This document shows positions 33,467 through 41,913 of a DNA stretch of 64,000 nt, piece after piece. The stretch spans positions 186,001-250,000 of the forward strand of contig DBDK01000003.1 of assembly GCA_002293535.1 (NCBI GenBank). Reading direction: 5' to 3'. A program made the position numbers and the translations under genes. This DNA is from Alistipes sp. UBA934 (GTDB lineage Bacteria > Bacteroidota > Bacteroidia > Bacteroidales > Rikenellaceae). The notes beneath the pieces are model-generated. The model ran no database searches. It worked only from the letters and a program-made list of their open reading frames with translations, and was not told the origin of the DNA. Each line of letters opens with the position of its first letter. Positions within the stretch are counted from its first letter, which is position 1.

Positions 33467-36400
33467 ATGCCCGAATTTGTCCATCTCCACGTACACACTC
33501 AGTACTCCATCCTCGATGGAGCGTCCGATATCCGGCGCCTTGCTGCGCGCGCAAAGGAGTTGGGAATGAGTGCAGTAGCCATTACCGACCACGGGAATAT
33601 GTACGGGGCGAAGGAGTTCCACGATGTGGTTACCAAGCAGGGTCTCAAACCTATCCTGGGCTGCGAGGTCTATGTGGTTAAAAACCGTCTCGAAAAAGAC
33701 AAGGACGAAAAGGCCGGCGACCACTTAGTGCTGTTGGCAAAGAATCACAGGGGATATCAAAATCTCTGTAAATTAGTTAGTTACTCGTGGACAGAAGGAT
33801 TTTATTATAAGCCACGGGTGGATAAAGGCCTGTTACAGGAGTTTTCCGAAGGGTTGATTTGCTGCTCGGCGTGCCTTGGCGGCGAGGTTCCTCAGGCCAT
33901 CTTGCGCGGCGACATTCGCGGGGCCGAGGCGGCCATAGAGGAGTTCAAGGAGATGTTCGGTGAGGACTATTACCTTGAGATGCAGCTCCATCCGGCAGGC
34001 GATGTGCGTGACCGTGATGTGTACGATAAGCAGCATAAAACCAATAAAGTTCTCGTTGAGTTAGCGCACAAACACGGCGTGAAACTCATTGCCTCGAATG
34101 ACGTTCACTTCGTTATGGCCGAAGATGCCGAGGCACACGACCACCTGATTTGTCTCAACACGGGTAAGGATTTGGACGATCCGGGCAGGATGCGCTATAC
34201 GTTTCAGGAGTGGTTGAAGAGTCCGGACGAGATGGCAGCGCTGTTCCCCGATCATCCTGAAGCTCTGGCCAATACAGTGGAGATTGCTGGTAAGGTCGAA
34301 GAGTATTCGCTTTCACACGACCCTCTGATGCCCGATTTTGCTCCACCGGCGGAGTTTGTGAAGGCGAACTCTTTGGCAGACAAAGATATGCTTGTTCAGC
34401 AAAACCGCTATCTCAGCCATCTGGCACATAGGGGAGCGCGGGAACGTTACGGCGAGCAGCTTTCCGAGGAGATCGAGGCACGCCTGCGTTACGAACTTGA
34501 CACTGTGGAGCGGATGGGCTTTCCCGGCTACTTCCTTATCGTTTGGGACTTGATTCGTGCGGCGCGCGAGATGGGTGTGTCGGTTGGGCCGGGACGCGGT
34601 TCAGCGGCGGGTTCGCTGGTGGCTTATGCGCTGAAAATTACCAATATAGATCCGCTCAAATATAACCTGCTATTCGAGCGCTTTTTGAATCCAGACCGCA
34701 TTTCGCTTCCCGATGTCGATATTGACTTCGATGAAGACGGTCGCGGTTCGGTTTTGGATTATGTGACCGAAAAGTATGGCAAAAAGCGTGTTGCTCAGAT
34801 CGTTACATTTGGCTGTATGGCTCCCAAGATGGCCATCAAGGACGTTGCCCGTGTACAAAAACTTCCCTTGAGCGAAAGTGACCGCCTCTCGAAGCTCGTG
34901 CCCGACCGCCTGATACCAAAAAAAGGGCAGACCGCTTTCGAGCACATTTATGAAACTTCGGCCGAAATGAGGGCTGAAAAAAACTCTCCCAACGACACCA
35001 TCCGCCGCACGCTGGAGTATGCCGAAAAGCTGGAAGGCTCTGTGCGTCAGACCGGTGTTCACGCTTGTGGGGTGATCATCGGTAAGGACGACCTTGAGCT
35101 TTATGCTCCGCTGGCCACCGCGCGCGACAAGAAAGAAGGTGGCGATGAGATGAAAAACGTTGTCCAGTACGAGGGTGGTCAGGTGGAGAGCATCGGTCTT
35201 ATCAAGATGGATTTTCTGGGTCTGCGTACACTATCTATTATCAAGGACGCACTGGAAAACGTCTTTCAGGTGCACGGCGAGCGTATCGACATTGATGCCG
35301 TAGGATTGGACGACCCCGAAACCTACAAGTTGTTCAGTCGCGGTGAGACCCACGGGTTGTTCCAGTTCGAATCGGCCGGTATGCGCAAGCATCTTCGGAA
35401 CCTTAAACCGACTCGTTTCGAGGATCTTATAGCGATGAATGCGCTCTACCGTCCGGGCCCGATGGAATATATTCCGACGTTCATTAAGCGCAAAAACGGT
35501 GACGACGCGGTGACTTACGATATTCCCGAAATGGAGAAGTATCTCTCTGACACTTACGGAATTACCGTATATCAGGAACAGGTGATGCTGTTGTCGCAAA
35601 TGCTGGCCGGATTTACCGGCGGCGAGGCGGACACCCTGCGCAAGGCGATGGGTAAGAAGCAGAAGGAGGTGCTGGACAAGATGCGTCCAAAATTCATCGA
35701 GGGTGCGCTTGCCAAAGGACATCGTCAAAGCACGATCGAGAAGATTTGGCGCGATTGGGAGGCCTTTGCGGAGTACGCATTCAACAAGAGCCACTCGACT
35801 TGTTATGCTTACATTGCCTACCAAACAGGCTGGCTGAAGGCGCATTATCCGAGCGAGTTTATGGCGGCTGTTTTGAGTCGCAACTTGTCTAATATCAAGG
35901 AGATAACGCTTTATATGCAGGAATGTAAGCGAATGCGCATCAATGTTCTTGGGCCTGACGTGAACGAGAGTGTGCACCTGTTTTCGTCTGACAAAGCGGG
36001 CAACGTTCGTTTTGGTTTGGCGGGCATCAAGGGGGTTGGTGAAGCGGCTGTGCGTTCAATCATCGAGGAGCGTCATACGGGTGGAAAATTCCGGGATATT
36101 TACGATTTTATGGAGCGGGTGAACCTGCAGGCCGTGAACAAGAAAACCATTGAGGGACTGGCAATTGCAGGTGCGTTCGATGGTATCAGCGGCTGGCATC
36201 GCAGCAAGTTTTTTGCCGAGGTGGGCGAGGGAATTTTCCTCGAACAGTTGATCCGCTACGGCGCACGTATGCAGAGTGAAAAGGCCGGGGCGCAACAGAG
36301 TTTGTTCGGTGCAGATTCCCAAGAAGTTGCTATACAAAAGCCACTTATGCCCGTTGTAGAGGACTGGTCGGAGCTTGAAACCTTGAACAAGGAAAGAGAA

Positions 36401-37015
36401 GTCATCGGGATTTTCCTGTCGTCGCACCCACTGGATAAGTACAAAATCGTGATCAAACAGTTGTGTAACACCACCCTTGAGGAACTCGGCGATCTGGCTT
36501 CAAAGGCCAATCAGGAATTCACGGTAGCAGGGATGGTGACGGCTGTGCAAAACCTCACCTCCAAAGCGGGCAAGCCTTATGGGCGCATAAAAATCGAAGA
36601 TTACGAAGGTAACTCCCACGAGTTCACGCTATTCGATAAGGAGTACGAGAAGTATCGTATTTACTTTTATACCGACTATTTCCTGTTCATCCGCGGTAGG
36701 GTGCAGGGGCGTTATGGCAACGAAAATGCGCTGGAAGCAAAGATCGGTAGCGTGATGCAGCTTGCCGATGTGGAAAAAACCCTGCTTAGAGAGATATGTG
36801 TGACAGTGCCCCTTCAGGCGATAGACACAGGATTTGCCCATCTGTTGGGTGAGGCGACTCAGAGTTCACAGGGCGATTTGCGGTTGAGTGTCAAGGTGAT
36901 GGACGCTGGCACAGGGGTATCGGTCAAGATGGTTTCGCGTTCGCGAAAAGTGGGACTATCGGGTGGTTTGGCAGAGTTTTTGGAGGATAACGAACTTAAA
37001 TACACAATACATTAA
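33467..37015 (+). CDS. dnaE: DNA polymerase III alpha subunit
   Basis: Replicative polymerase. The 1182 residues start MPEFVHLHVHTQYSILDGAS, which opens the PHP domain (about 1-270). The palm follows with PGRGSAAGSLVAYAL and the catalytic acidic site PDVDIDFDEDGR (about 410-420). Next come the LYRPGPMEYIPTFIKRKNG fingers region, NKSHSTCYAYIAYQTGWLKAHYPSEFMAAVLS, an HhH segment and an OB fold (about 1000-1090, FTVAGMVTAVQNLTSKAGKPYG). A GTG two codons upstream lies in the promoter box, so the ATG is preferred. trxA follows after 5 bases. Confidence 0.98.
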   Translation: MPEFVHLHVHTQYSILDGASDIRRLAARAKELGMSAVAITDHGNMYGAKEFHDVVTKQGLKPILGCEVYVVKNRLEKDKDEKAGDHLVLLAKNHRGYQNLCKLVSYSWTEGFYYKPRVDKGLLQEFSEGLICCSACLGGEVPQAILRGDIRGAEAAIEEFKEMFGEDYYLEMQLHPAGDVRDRDVYDKQHKTNKVLVELAHKHGVKLIASNDVHFVMAEDAEAHDHLICLNTGKDLDDPGRMRYTFQEWLKSPDEMAALFPDHPEALANTVEIAGKVEEYSLSHDPLMPDFAPPAEFVKANSLADKDMLVQQNRYLSHLAHRGARERYGEQLSEEIEARLRYELDTVERMGFPGYFLIVWDLIRAAREMGVSVGPGRGSAAGSLVAYALKITNIDPLKYNLLFERFLNPDRISLPDVDIDFDEDGRGSVLDYVTEKYGKKRVAQIVTFGCMAPKMAIKDVARVQKLPLSESDRLSKLVPDRLIPKKGQTAFEHIYETSAEMRAEKNSPNDTIRRTLEYAEKLEGSVRQTGVHACGVIIGKDDLELYAPLATARDKKEGGDEMKNVVQYEGGQVESIGLIKMDFLGLRTLSIIKDALENVFQVHGERIDIDAVGLDDPETYKLFSRGETHGLFQFESAGMRKHLRNLKPTRFEDLIAMNALYRPGPMEYIPTFIKRKNGDDAVTYDIPEMEKYLSDTYGITVYQEQVMLLSQMLAGFTGGEADTLRKAMGKKQKEVLDKMRPKFIEGALAKGHRQSTIEKIWRDWEAFAEYAFNKSHSTCYAYIAYQTGWLKAHYPSEFMAAVLSRNLSNIKEITLYMQECKRMRINVLGPDVNESVHLFSSDKAGNVRFGLAGIKGVGEAAVRSIIEERHTGGKFRDIYDFMERVNLQAVNKKTIEGLAIAGAFDGISGWHRSKFFAEVGEGIFLEQLIRYGARMQSEKAGAQQSLFGADSQEVAIQKPLMPVVEDWSELETLNKEREVIGIFLSSHPLDKYKIVIKQLCNTTLEELGDLASKANQEFTVAGMVTAVQNLTSKAGKPYGRIKIEDYEGNSHEFTLFDKEYEKYRIYFYTDYFLFIRGRVQGRYGNENALEAKIGSVMQLADVEKTLLREICVTVPLQAIDTGFAHLLGEATQSSQGDLRLSVKVMDAGTGVSVKMVSRSRKVGLSGGLAEFLEDNELKYTIH

Positions 37016-37020
37016 ACGCT

Positions 37021-37335
37021 ATGGCAAAGGAAATTACAAGTGCTAACTTCGACGAGTTGTTGAAGAGTGGAACCCCATTAGTGGTCGATTTTTGGGCCGA
37101 ATGGTGCGGCCCGTGCCGGATGATCGGCCCTATCGTCGAGGAGATGGCGAATGAGTATGAGGGTAAGGTAGTTATCGGCAAGTGCAACGTCGATGCCGAT
37201 CGCGAGCTACCGACCAAATATTCGATCCGTAACATCCCCACGTTGCTGTTTTTCAAGGGCGGCGAGCTGGCCGAACGTCACGTTGGTGCGTTGGGTCGCG
37301 GCGAACTCAAGTCCAAGATCGAAAGTTTGCTCTAA
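37021..37335 (+). CDS. trxA: thioredoxin
   Basis: Cytoplasmic protein-disulfide reductase. 104 residues with the active site WAEWCGPCRMIGP (Cys about 32 and 35), IRNIPTLLFFKGGE with the cis-proline, and the normal length of the family. It follows dnaE by 5 bases; a palindromic element separates it from the next gene. Confidence 0.97.
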   Translation: MAKEITSANFDELLKSGTPLVVDFWAEWCGPCRMIGPIVEEMANEYEGKVVIGKCNVDADRELPTKYSIRNIPTLLFFKGGELAERHVGALGRGELKSKIESLL

Positions 37336-37336
37336 A

Positions 37337-37360
37337 AATTGCTGTCAGCGTTCCGACTAT
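37337..37360 (-). repeat. dispersed palindromic element, copy 7 (between trxA and the thioesterase gene)
   Basis: The minus strand reads TAGTCGGAACGCTGACAGC, one mismatch in the stem. It fills the gap after the trxA stop, and its end provides the AT of the next gene's ATG (37359). It is the only copy in plus-strand genes, yet it has the same chromosomal orientation as the rest. Confidence 0.65.
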
Positions 37361-38084
37361 GGCAGGTACATACAGCTACAAAATTGAACCTCGCGACATC
37401 GATGTCACGCGGCGGGTGAGAGTATCCACTATGGGCGAACTGATCCTCCAGGCAGCCAACGACGATGCCGACAATCTTGGTTTCGGAGTGCGCGACCTCA
37501 ATTTGAGTAATGCTTCCTGGGTTCTTTCGCGGCTTGCCATCGAGATGCGGCGCCTTCCGCAGAGGCACGAACAGATAGATATTTACACTTGGGTAAGCGA
37601 CTATGGCAGACTTGTGACCACGCGAAATATGACGGTTTCGGATGCTTCCGGCGCCGAGATCGGCGCTGTAGTGACCCAGTGGGCTATGATCGACCTTGAG
37701 ACTCGTCGGCCGCGAGATCTTTCGGCGCTTTCCAGTAAGGGTACTTCGCTGGTAGATCGCGAGCCGCCCATCGAGCGCCCTGCCAAAGTCGGCAGTTGCA
37801 GCGGTGAAGAGCGTCCTTATGAGGTGGTTTACAGCGACATAGACTTTAACGGTCACGTCGGCTCTATGAAATATGTGGAGTGGATGATCGACACTCTTCC
37901 TGTGGAAACGTTATCATCGGCCGAGAATTTCCGCCTTGACATCAATTACCTGCACGAGGCCAAGCTTGGCGAAAAATTGGTGATATGTCAAGGCGAAGAA
38001 ATGGCTCTCCGTGGCCGTTACCACTTCGATATCCGCAACGGTGATATATCGATGTGCAGGGCAAAGGTGGAGATGGGACGATGA
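37359..38084 (+). CDS. acyl-ACP thioesterase
   Basis: Releases fatty acids from acyl carrier protein. 241 residues with two hot-dog domains of the FatA/FatB family: the first has DVTRRVRVSTMGELILQAANDDADNLGFG and WVLSRLAIEMRRLP; the second has the catalytic stretch VVYSDIDFNGHVGSMKYVEWMID, with Asn and His in place but GHVGS instead of the usual GHVNN. Bacteroidota use such enzymes for lipid turnover. Its start codon overlaps the end of a palindromic element. It shares ATGA with the next gene. Confidence 0.92.
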   Translation: MAGTYSYKIEPRDIDVTRRVRVSTMGELILQAANDDADNLGFGVRDLNLSNASWVLSRLAIEMRRLPQRHEQIDIYTWVSDYGRLVTTRNMTVSDASGAEIGAVVTQWAMIDLETRRPRDLSALSSKGTSLVDREPPIERPAKVGSCSGEERPYEVVYSDIDFNGHVGSMKYVEWMIDTLPVETLSSAENFRLDINYLHEAKLGEKLVICQGEEMALRGRYHFDIRNGDISMCRAKVEMGR

Positions 38085-38272
38085 AAAAAGGGGTTAAGGT
38101 ATTGTCGATATCATTTTGGCTGATCGCTGCAGCTCATATATTGGCCTTTACCGCGATTGGCATATTCACCTCTTCCGGTTGGAAGCTGTTGCTCATATTT
38201 CTGGCTTGCTTACCCGTGGCGCTACTGGTAAAGATGGCTGTGACTAAATATATCCGGCGGCGTCACGATTGA
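38081..38272 (+). CDS. small two-helix membrane protein, unknown
   Basis: 63 residues: two membrane helices (VLSISFWLIAAAHILAFTAI and WKLLLIFLACLPVALLVKM) and a basic tail KYIRRRHD. The ATG overlaps the thioesterase stop (ATGA), so it is very likely translated. I recognise no family. Confidence 0.65.
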   Translation: MKKGVKVLSISFWLIAAAHILAFTAIGIFTSSGWKLLLIFLACLPVALLVKMAVTKYIRRRHD

Positions 38273-38285
38273 TGTTTCTGCCTTA

Positions 38286-38852
38286 CTACTTCTGTCTTTC
38301 GTAGTACTCGCGGGAGCGGGTATCGACGCGAATTTTGTCACCCGTGTTGATGAACAGAGGCACTCGAACTGTAGCACCGGTATTCACCGTGGCTGGCTTG
38401 AGCGAGTTTGTCGAAGCGGTGTCGCCCTTGATACCCGGCTCTGTATAAGTCACTTCCATATCTACGATCGGAGGCAATTCGGCAGTCATCGGCATATCTT
38501 TGTCAGCGTGGTAGAGCACTTCAAGAATTTGTCCATCTACCATCAGGTCGGCATTGTTTACCATATCGCGCGGAATAGTGATCTCCTCGAAAGTATCCGT
38601 ATGCATCAGATGCAGACCCAGATCGTCCTCATAAGTAAACTGATAGGGACGGCGCTCGACACGTACGGGATCGATTTTAACACCCGACGAAAAAGTGTTG
38701 TCAATGGTGCGTCCGTTTTCAAGATTTTTAAGTTTTGTGCGCACGAATGCCGGGCCTTTCCCCGGTTTAACGTGTTGAAAATCAACGATCTGAAACGTCT
38801 TGCCATCCATCTCGATGCACATCCCGATCTTTATATCCGCTGTAGTTGCCAT
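38286..38852 (-). CDS. efp: translation elongation factor P
   Basis: Helps ribosomes through polyproline stretches. The 188 residues from MATTADIKIGMCIEMDGK have the three OB-like domains. The acceptor loop HVKPGKGPAFVR carries the lysine that EpmA-type enzymes modify in other bacteria, and the C-terminus holds the family stretch GDKIRVDTRSREYYERQK. A longer upstream reading (from 38924) would run through the promoter and the ubiX end and is unlikely. Confidence 0.97.
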   Translation of the reverse strand: MATTADIKIGMCIEMDGKTFQIVDFQHVKPGKGPAFVRTKLKNLENGRTIDNTFSSGVKIDPVRVERRPYQFTYEDDLGLHLMHTDTFEEITIPRDMVNNADLMVDGQILEVLYHADKDMPMTAELPPIVDMEVTYTEPGIKGDTASTNSLKPATVNTGATVRVPLFINTGDKIRVDTRSREYYERQK

Positions 38853-38861
38853 ACGTAAAAA

Positions 38862-38912
38862 TTTTTGACAAAAGTAGTCAAAAAATTTGACAATCGTGTC
38901 AAAAATTTTGAC
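38862..38912. promoter_or_regulatory. cluster of TTGAC/GTCAA inverted repeats upstream of efp
   Basis: Five TTGAC or GTCAA units alternate within 51 bases, forming overlapping inverted repeats: TTTTTGAC/GTCAAAAA, TTTGACA-atcg-TGTCAAA and GTCAAAA/TTTTGAC. They surround the efp promoter box and include the ubiX stop codon. They could be operator sites for a dimeric regulator or a structured leader. Confidence 0.5.
38869..38876 (-). promoter_or_regulatory. predicted efp promoter -7 box
   Basis: TACTTTTG on the minus strand fits TAnnTTTG, 16 bases before the efp ATG and between TTGAC repeats. Confidence 0.6.
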
Positions 38913-39456
38913 ATTTCCACTCATAACGCGGCCCGTCGATGTCCAATCGCATCAAAATTCGCTCCGTAATTGTGGCGCACAACTGGTCGATTGTTTCCGG
39001 GCGGGAATAGAAACTCGGCGAAGCAGGCATCACCACGGCTCCGGCTTGGGCAAGGGTAGTGAGGTTTCGCAGGTGAATGAGATTATAGGGAGATTCTCGT
39101 GGCACGACGATAAGTGGACGACCTTCTTTGAGCATAACATCGGCGGCGCGGGCAATAAGATCGCTGGAAACGCCGGCGGCAATGCGTCCCACGCAACCCA
39201 TCGAGCAGGGCACCACGACCATAGCGTCCCACCGAGCCGAACCGGATGCCGGCGAGGCGAACATATCGTCGTTGGAGAAACGTTCGATGCGGGGATCTTC
39301 AGGAAAAGTAACGCCTTCCCACTCAGCAACCTCCACTCCGTGATGGCTCATAATCAGTCCGATACGCTTAACCTGACTGACTGCCAAAAACCCATCGAGC
39401 ATCTGCCGCGCATAGACCGATCCGCTGGCCCCCGTGACTGCCAAAATTATTTTCAT
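38899..39456 (-). CDS. ubiX: flavin prenyltransferase UbiX
   Basis: Makes prenyl-FMN, the cofactor of UbiD-type decarboxylases. The 185 residues start MKIILAVTGASGSVYA and contain VVVPCSMGCVGRIAAGVSSDLIARAADVMLKEGRPLIVVPRESP, which are core flavoprotein motifs. The start is fixed by a promoter box 5 bases upstream. The stop lies inside the repeat cluster in front of efp. No ubiD is in the window. Confidence 0.95.
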   Translation of the reverse strand: MKIILAVTGASGSVYARQMLDGFLAVSQVKRIGLIMSHHGVEVAEWEGVTFPEDPRIERFSNDDMFASPASGSARWDAMVVVPCSMGCVGRIAAGVSSDLIARAADVMLKEGRPLIVVPRESPYNLIHLRNLTTLAQAGAVVMPASPSFYSRPETIDQLCATITERILMRLDIDGPRYEWKCQNF

Positions 39457-39461
39457 AAGTG

Positions 39462-39469
39462 CAAAGATA
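39462..39469 (-). promoter_or_regulatory. predicted ubiX promoter -7 box
   Basis: TATCTTTG on the minus strand fits TAnnTTTG, 5 bases before the ubiX ATG, and is divergent from the next box within a 30-base region. Confidence 0.6.
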
Positions 39470-39474
39470 ATTAT

Positions 39475-39482
39475 TATATTTG
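39475..39482 (+). promoter_or_regulatory. predicted promoter -7 box of the DUF4837 gene
   Basis: TATATTTG fits TAnnTTTG and ends 4 bases before the ATG at 39487, predicting a leaderless message. Confidence 0.6.
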
Positions 39483-39486
39483 TCGT

Positions 39487-40476
39487 ATGAAACGGATTGT
39501 GTTTGTGTGCCTGCTCGCGCTGGTAGCGTGTGGCGGGGGGGCTGGAAATGGCAAGCGGCCGGAGTATAAACCCAATGCTCAGGGCGCTGCTTATGAGCTT
39601 GTTGTGGTTGCCGATCATAAAGAATGGGACGGTCCGGTGGGTGATACTCTGCGAGCGATGTTGGGTGCACGATTCCCGATGGTCAATCGCGAAGAGCCGA
39701 TGTTCACAGTCCTGAGGGTACTGCCCGAAGGCTTCAAAAGACTTGTTCCGCGCCATCGCAATATTCTTATACTTAAGACTAATACTGCAGCTGTCGAACC
39801 TACGTTGGAGATGGTAAATGACATTTATGCGGCTCCGCAGGTGGTGATTACCGTTACTGCTTCCGACGAGGCCTCGATGCTGAATCTGCTTGGCGAGCGG
39901 GCAAACGATATTATGCTGGTGCTGGAAAACGCCGAACAACAGCGCGATGTGGCGGATGCAAAAAGTCATACGCCTCCCGCCATCACAGAGCTCGTCCGGT
40001 CGAAATTTGGTATCGAGATGTCGATGGGCCCTGGATATATGGTGCGCAACGACGCTGATAACTTTTTGTGGTTATCTTACGAATTGCCCACTGCGAGCCA
40101 GGGAATTGTTATTTACAGCTATCCGTTCGAAGGCTCGACCGACCTTCAGAAGGAGAGTTTGTTGCGCCGACGCAACCAGTTTGTAGGTCTGATTCCGGGC
40201 GAAAATCCGGGCTCACATATGTCTACTAATGCTGATTATACGGAGCTGACCTACAAGAAGATAAATGATCGTCAGTGGGCTGAGATGCGCGGTTTTTGGG
40301 ATGTCGAGGGTGATTTTATGGGTGGCCCTTACACTAACTATTCTACTCTGGATGCGGACAATGGGCGCATAATTTCGATCGACTTCTACGTCTATTCGCC
40401 CGATCCGCGACTCTCGCAGCGCAATTACGTCAAGCAGTTAGAACATTACCTCTACACATTCTCGGCGAAGCTGTAA
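39487..40476 (+). CDS. DUF4837 family lipoprotein
   Basis: 329 residues with a lipoprotein signal (MKRIVFVCLLALVAC, lipid Cys at 15). The mature part matches the Bacteroidota DUF4837 family: YELVVVADHKEWDGPVGDTLRAML near the start, IVIYSYPFEGSTDLQKESLLRRRN in the middle and NYVKQLEHYLYTFSAKL at the end. The function is unknown. The last 25 bases overlap the 3' end of radC on the opposite strand. Confidence 0.85.
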   Translation: MKRIVFVCLLALVACGGGAGNGKRPEYKPNAQGAAYELVVVADHKEWDGPVGDTLRAMLGARFPMVNREEPMFTVLRVLPEGFKRLVPRHRNILILKTNTAAVEPTLEMVNDIYAAPQVVITVTASDEASMLNLLGERANDIMLVLENAEQQRDVADAKSHTPPAITELVRSKFGIEMSMGPGYMVRNDADNFLWLSYELPTASQGIVIYSYPFEGSTDLQKESLLRRRNQFVGLIPGENPGSHMSTNADYTELTYKKINDRQWAEMRGFWDVEGDFMGGPYTNYSTLDADNGRIISIDFYVYSPDPRLSQRNYVKQLEHYLYTFSAKL

Positions 40477-41114
40477 CTGCCGGAACGTGAGACTATTATG
40501 TGGTCGATTACGCTGATGTCGAACAGTGCGGCAGCAGCTCGGACGGTGTCGGTTATGGTCGTGTCGTCCGCGCTGGGTTGAGCAATGCCCGACGGATGGT
40601 TGTGCACTAAGATCAGCGAGCTGGCAAGCAATTCGACGGCCCGTTTGACGACCAATTTGTGATCTACAACCGTGCCTGCGATGCCGCCCTGACTCAGGCG
40701 CGCACGGTCGATAACCCTCCCGCCCGAAGTGAGATAAAGCACCCAAAACTCTTCGTGGGGAAGTTGGGCCAGCGGGGCGAAAATTCGCACGACATCCTCC
40801 TTGGAACTTATGATCTCGACCGTATTCGCTTTTTCAGCTGTGATTCTGCGGGCAAGTTCGGCTGCCGCAGCGATTGAAACGGCGCGAACGGTGCCACAAC
40901 CTCCGGCGCGACGAATGCGTTGAACGTCAGCTATGGCCAATTCAGAAATTGTTCCAACGTCGATTAGGATTTTTTCGGCCAGCTGGACTGCCGACAAGGT
41001 CTCTGTTCCCTCGCGAATTATTACGGCCAAAAGCTCAGGGTCCGAAAGCTTTTCGGCTCCGGAAACGATGAGTTTTTCGCGAATTTCTTTGTCGGTTTTC
41101 ACTTTAATCGGCAT
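40452..41114 (-). CDS. radC: RadC family JAB-domain protein
   Basis: 220 residues: an N-terminal helix-hairpin-helix-like part (GAEKLSDPELLAVIIREGT) and a C-terminal JAMM/MPN domain with LVHNHPSGIAQPSADD, which supplies the HxH and SxxD metal ligands. Its biological role is debated; the older link to DNA repair is not firm. It is the last gene of acpP-fabF-rnc-radC and ends inside the converging DUF4837 gene. Confidence 0.94.
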   Translation of the reverse strand: MPIKVKTDKEIREKLIVSGAEKLSDPELLAVIIREGTETLSAVQLAEKILIDVGTISELAIADVQRIRRAGGCGTVRAVSIAAAAELARRITAEKANTVEIISSKEDVVRIFAPLAQLPHEEFWVLYLTSGGRVIDRARLSQGGIAGTVVDHKLVVKRAVELLASSLILVHNHPSGIAQPSADDTTITDTVRAAAALFDISVIDHIIVSRSGSYSFAENV

Positions 41115-41144
41115 TATTAGCCGGAGTAGCTTTCCCCTAAAGTC

Positions 41145-41912
41145 TTATTGTTGCACATCTTCCGAATAACTTATTTGGTCAATGCTATCCAAAAGCCAGT
41201 CGCCAGCCTCATCTGAAAAAGCGCTCCAGACGGTGCAAGCAGCGTGCTGCTCGGCCTGCTTTTTGGTTTCCCCGACGCCGTGACCGACCTCCATCCCATC
41301 GACAATAACCGCCGAACGAAAGACGGGCCGCTGAGAGGTGTAACGTGCATCGTGACCAGTCTCGAAACTGACTGACTGCCGGTTTTTTTGACACCACTCT
41401 ATGAGGCGGCTCTTGTAGTCGGTTTCGGCGTGAATCAATTCGTCGAGATCCAAGTGCTTGCGAAACAGATGGTTAATAAGTATGCGATTTGTTCGGTCGT
41501 ACCCCTGATCGAGGTATATTGCTCCGATCATTGCTTCCAGCGCGTCGCCATTGATGTGTTTTTGGATAGCGCCGCCGGCCGTATGGCGGATGATGTGATG
41601 TGCGAGCCCGATATCTTCGGCTAACGTGTTGAGAGTTATACGATTGACGATTTTGGAGCGTAGGCGTGTAAGTTCACCCTCATCGGATTTTGGGAAAGCG
41701 ATAAAAAGATAGTCCGAGGTGATGGCTTCGAGGATCGCATCGCCCAGGTACTCAAGTCGTTCGTTGTTCAGATGGGTTCCGTCGGGTAGGTAAACCGATG
41801 CGGAGCGGTGCATTAGGGCCAGCTTGTAAAGCTCGATATTGCGAGCCCGGATTCCGAAAATCTGCCGCACGAGACGGTAAAATTCCTTGTCGCGGCCCCA
41901 GCAGAAAAACAT
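41145..41912 (-). CDS. rnc: ribonuclease III
   Basis: Cuts double-stranded RNA in rRNA and mRNA processing. The 255 residues have the signature NNERLEYLGDAILEAI (about 52-67), the second acidic site DALEAMIGAIYLDQG, and a C-terminal double-strand RNA-binding domain (about 165-235, KSRLIEWCQKNRQSVSFE...GVGETKKQAEQHAACT). Located one base after fabF, as in many Bacteroidota and Proteobacteria, where acpP-fabF-rnc is common. Confidence 0.96.
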   Translation of the reverse strand: MFFCWGRDKEFYRLVRQIFGIRARNIELYKLALMHRSASVYLPDGTHLNNERLEYLGDAILEAITSDYLFIAFPKSDEGELTRLRSKIVNRITLNTLAEDIGLAHHIIRHTAGGAIQKHINGDALEAMIGAIYLDQGYDRTNRILINHLFRKHLDLDELIHAETDYKSRLIEWCQKNRQSVSFETGHDARYTSQRPVFRSAVIVDGMEVGHGVGETKKQAEQHAACTVWSAFSDEAGDWLLDSIDQISYSEDVQQ

Positions 41913-41913
41913 T

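Noticed and set aside
40474..40495. CTGCCGGAACG at the radC/DUF4837 overlap, similar to the palindromic element
   Set aside because: Only one arm matches and the second arm is absent. The bases encode the normal RadC end (SRSGSYSFAENV) and the DUF4837 stop.
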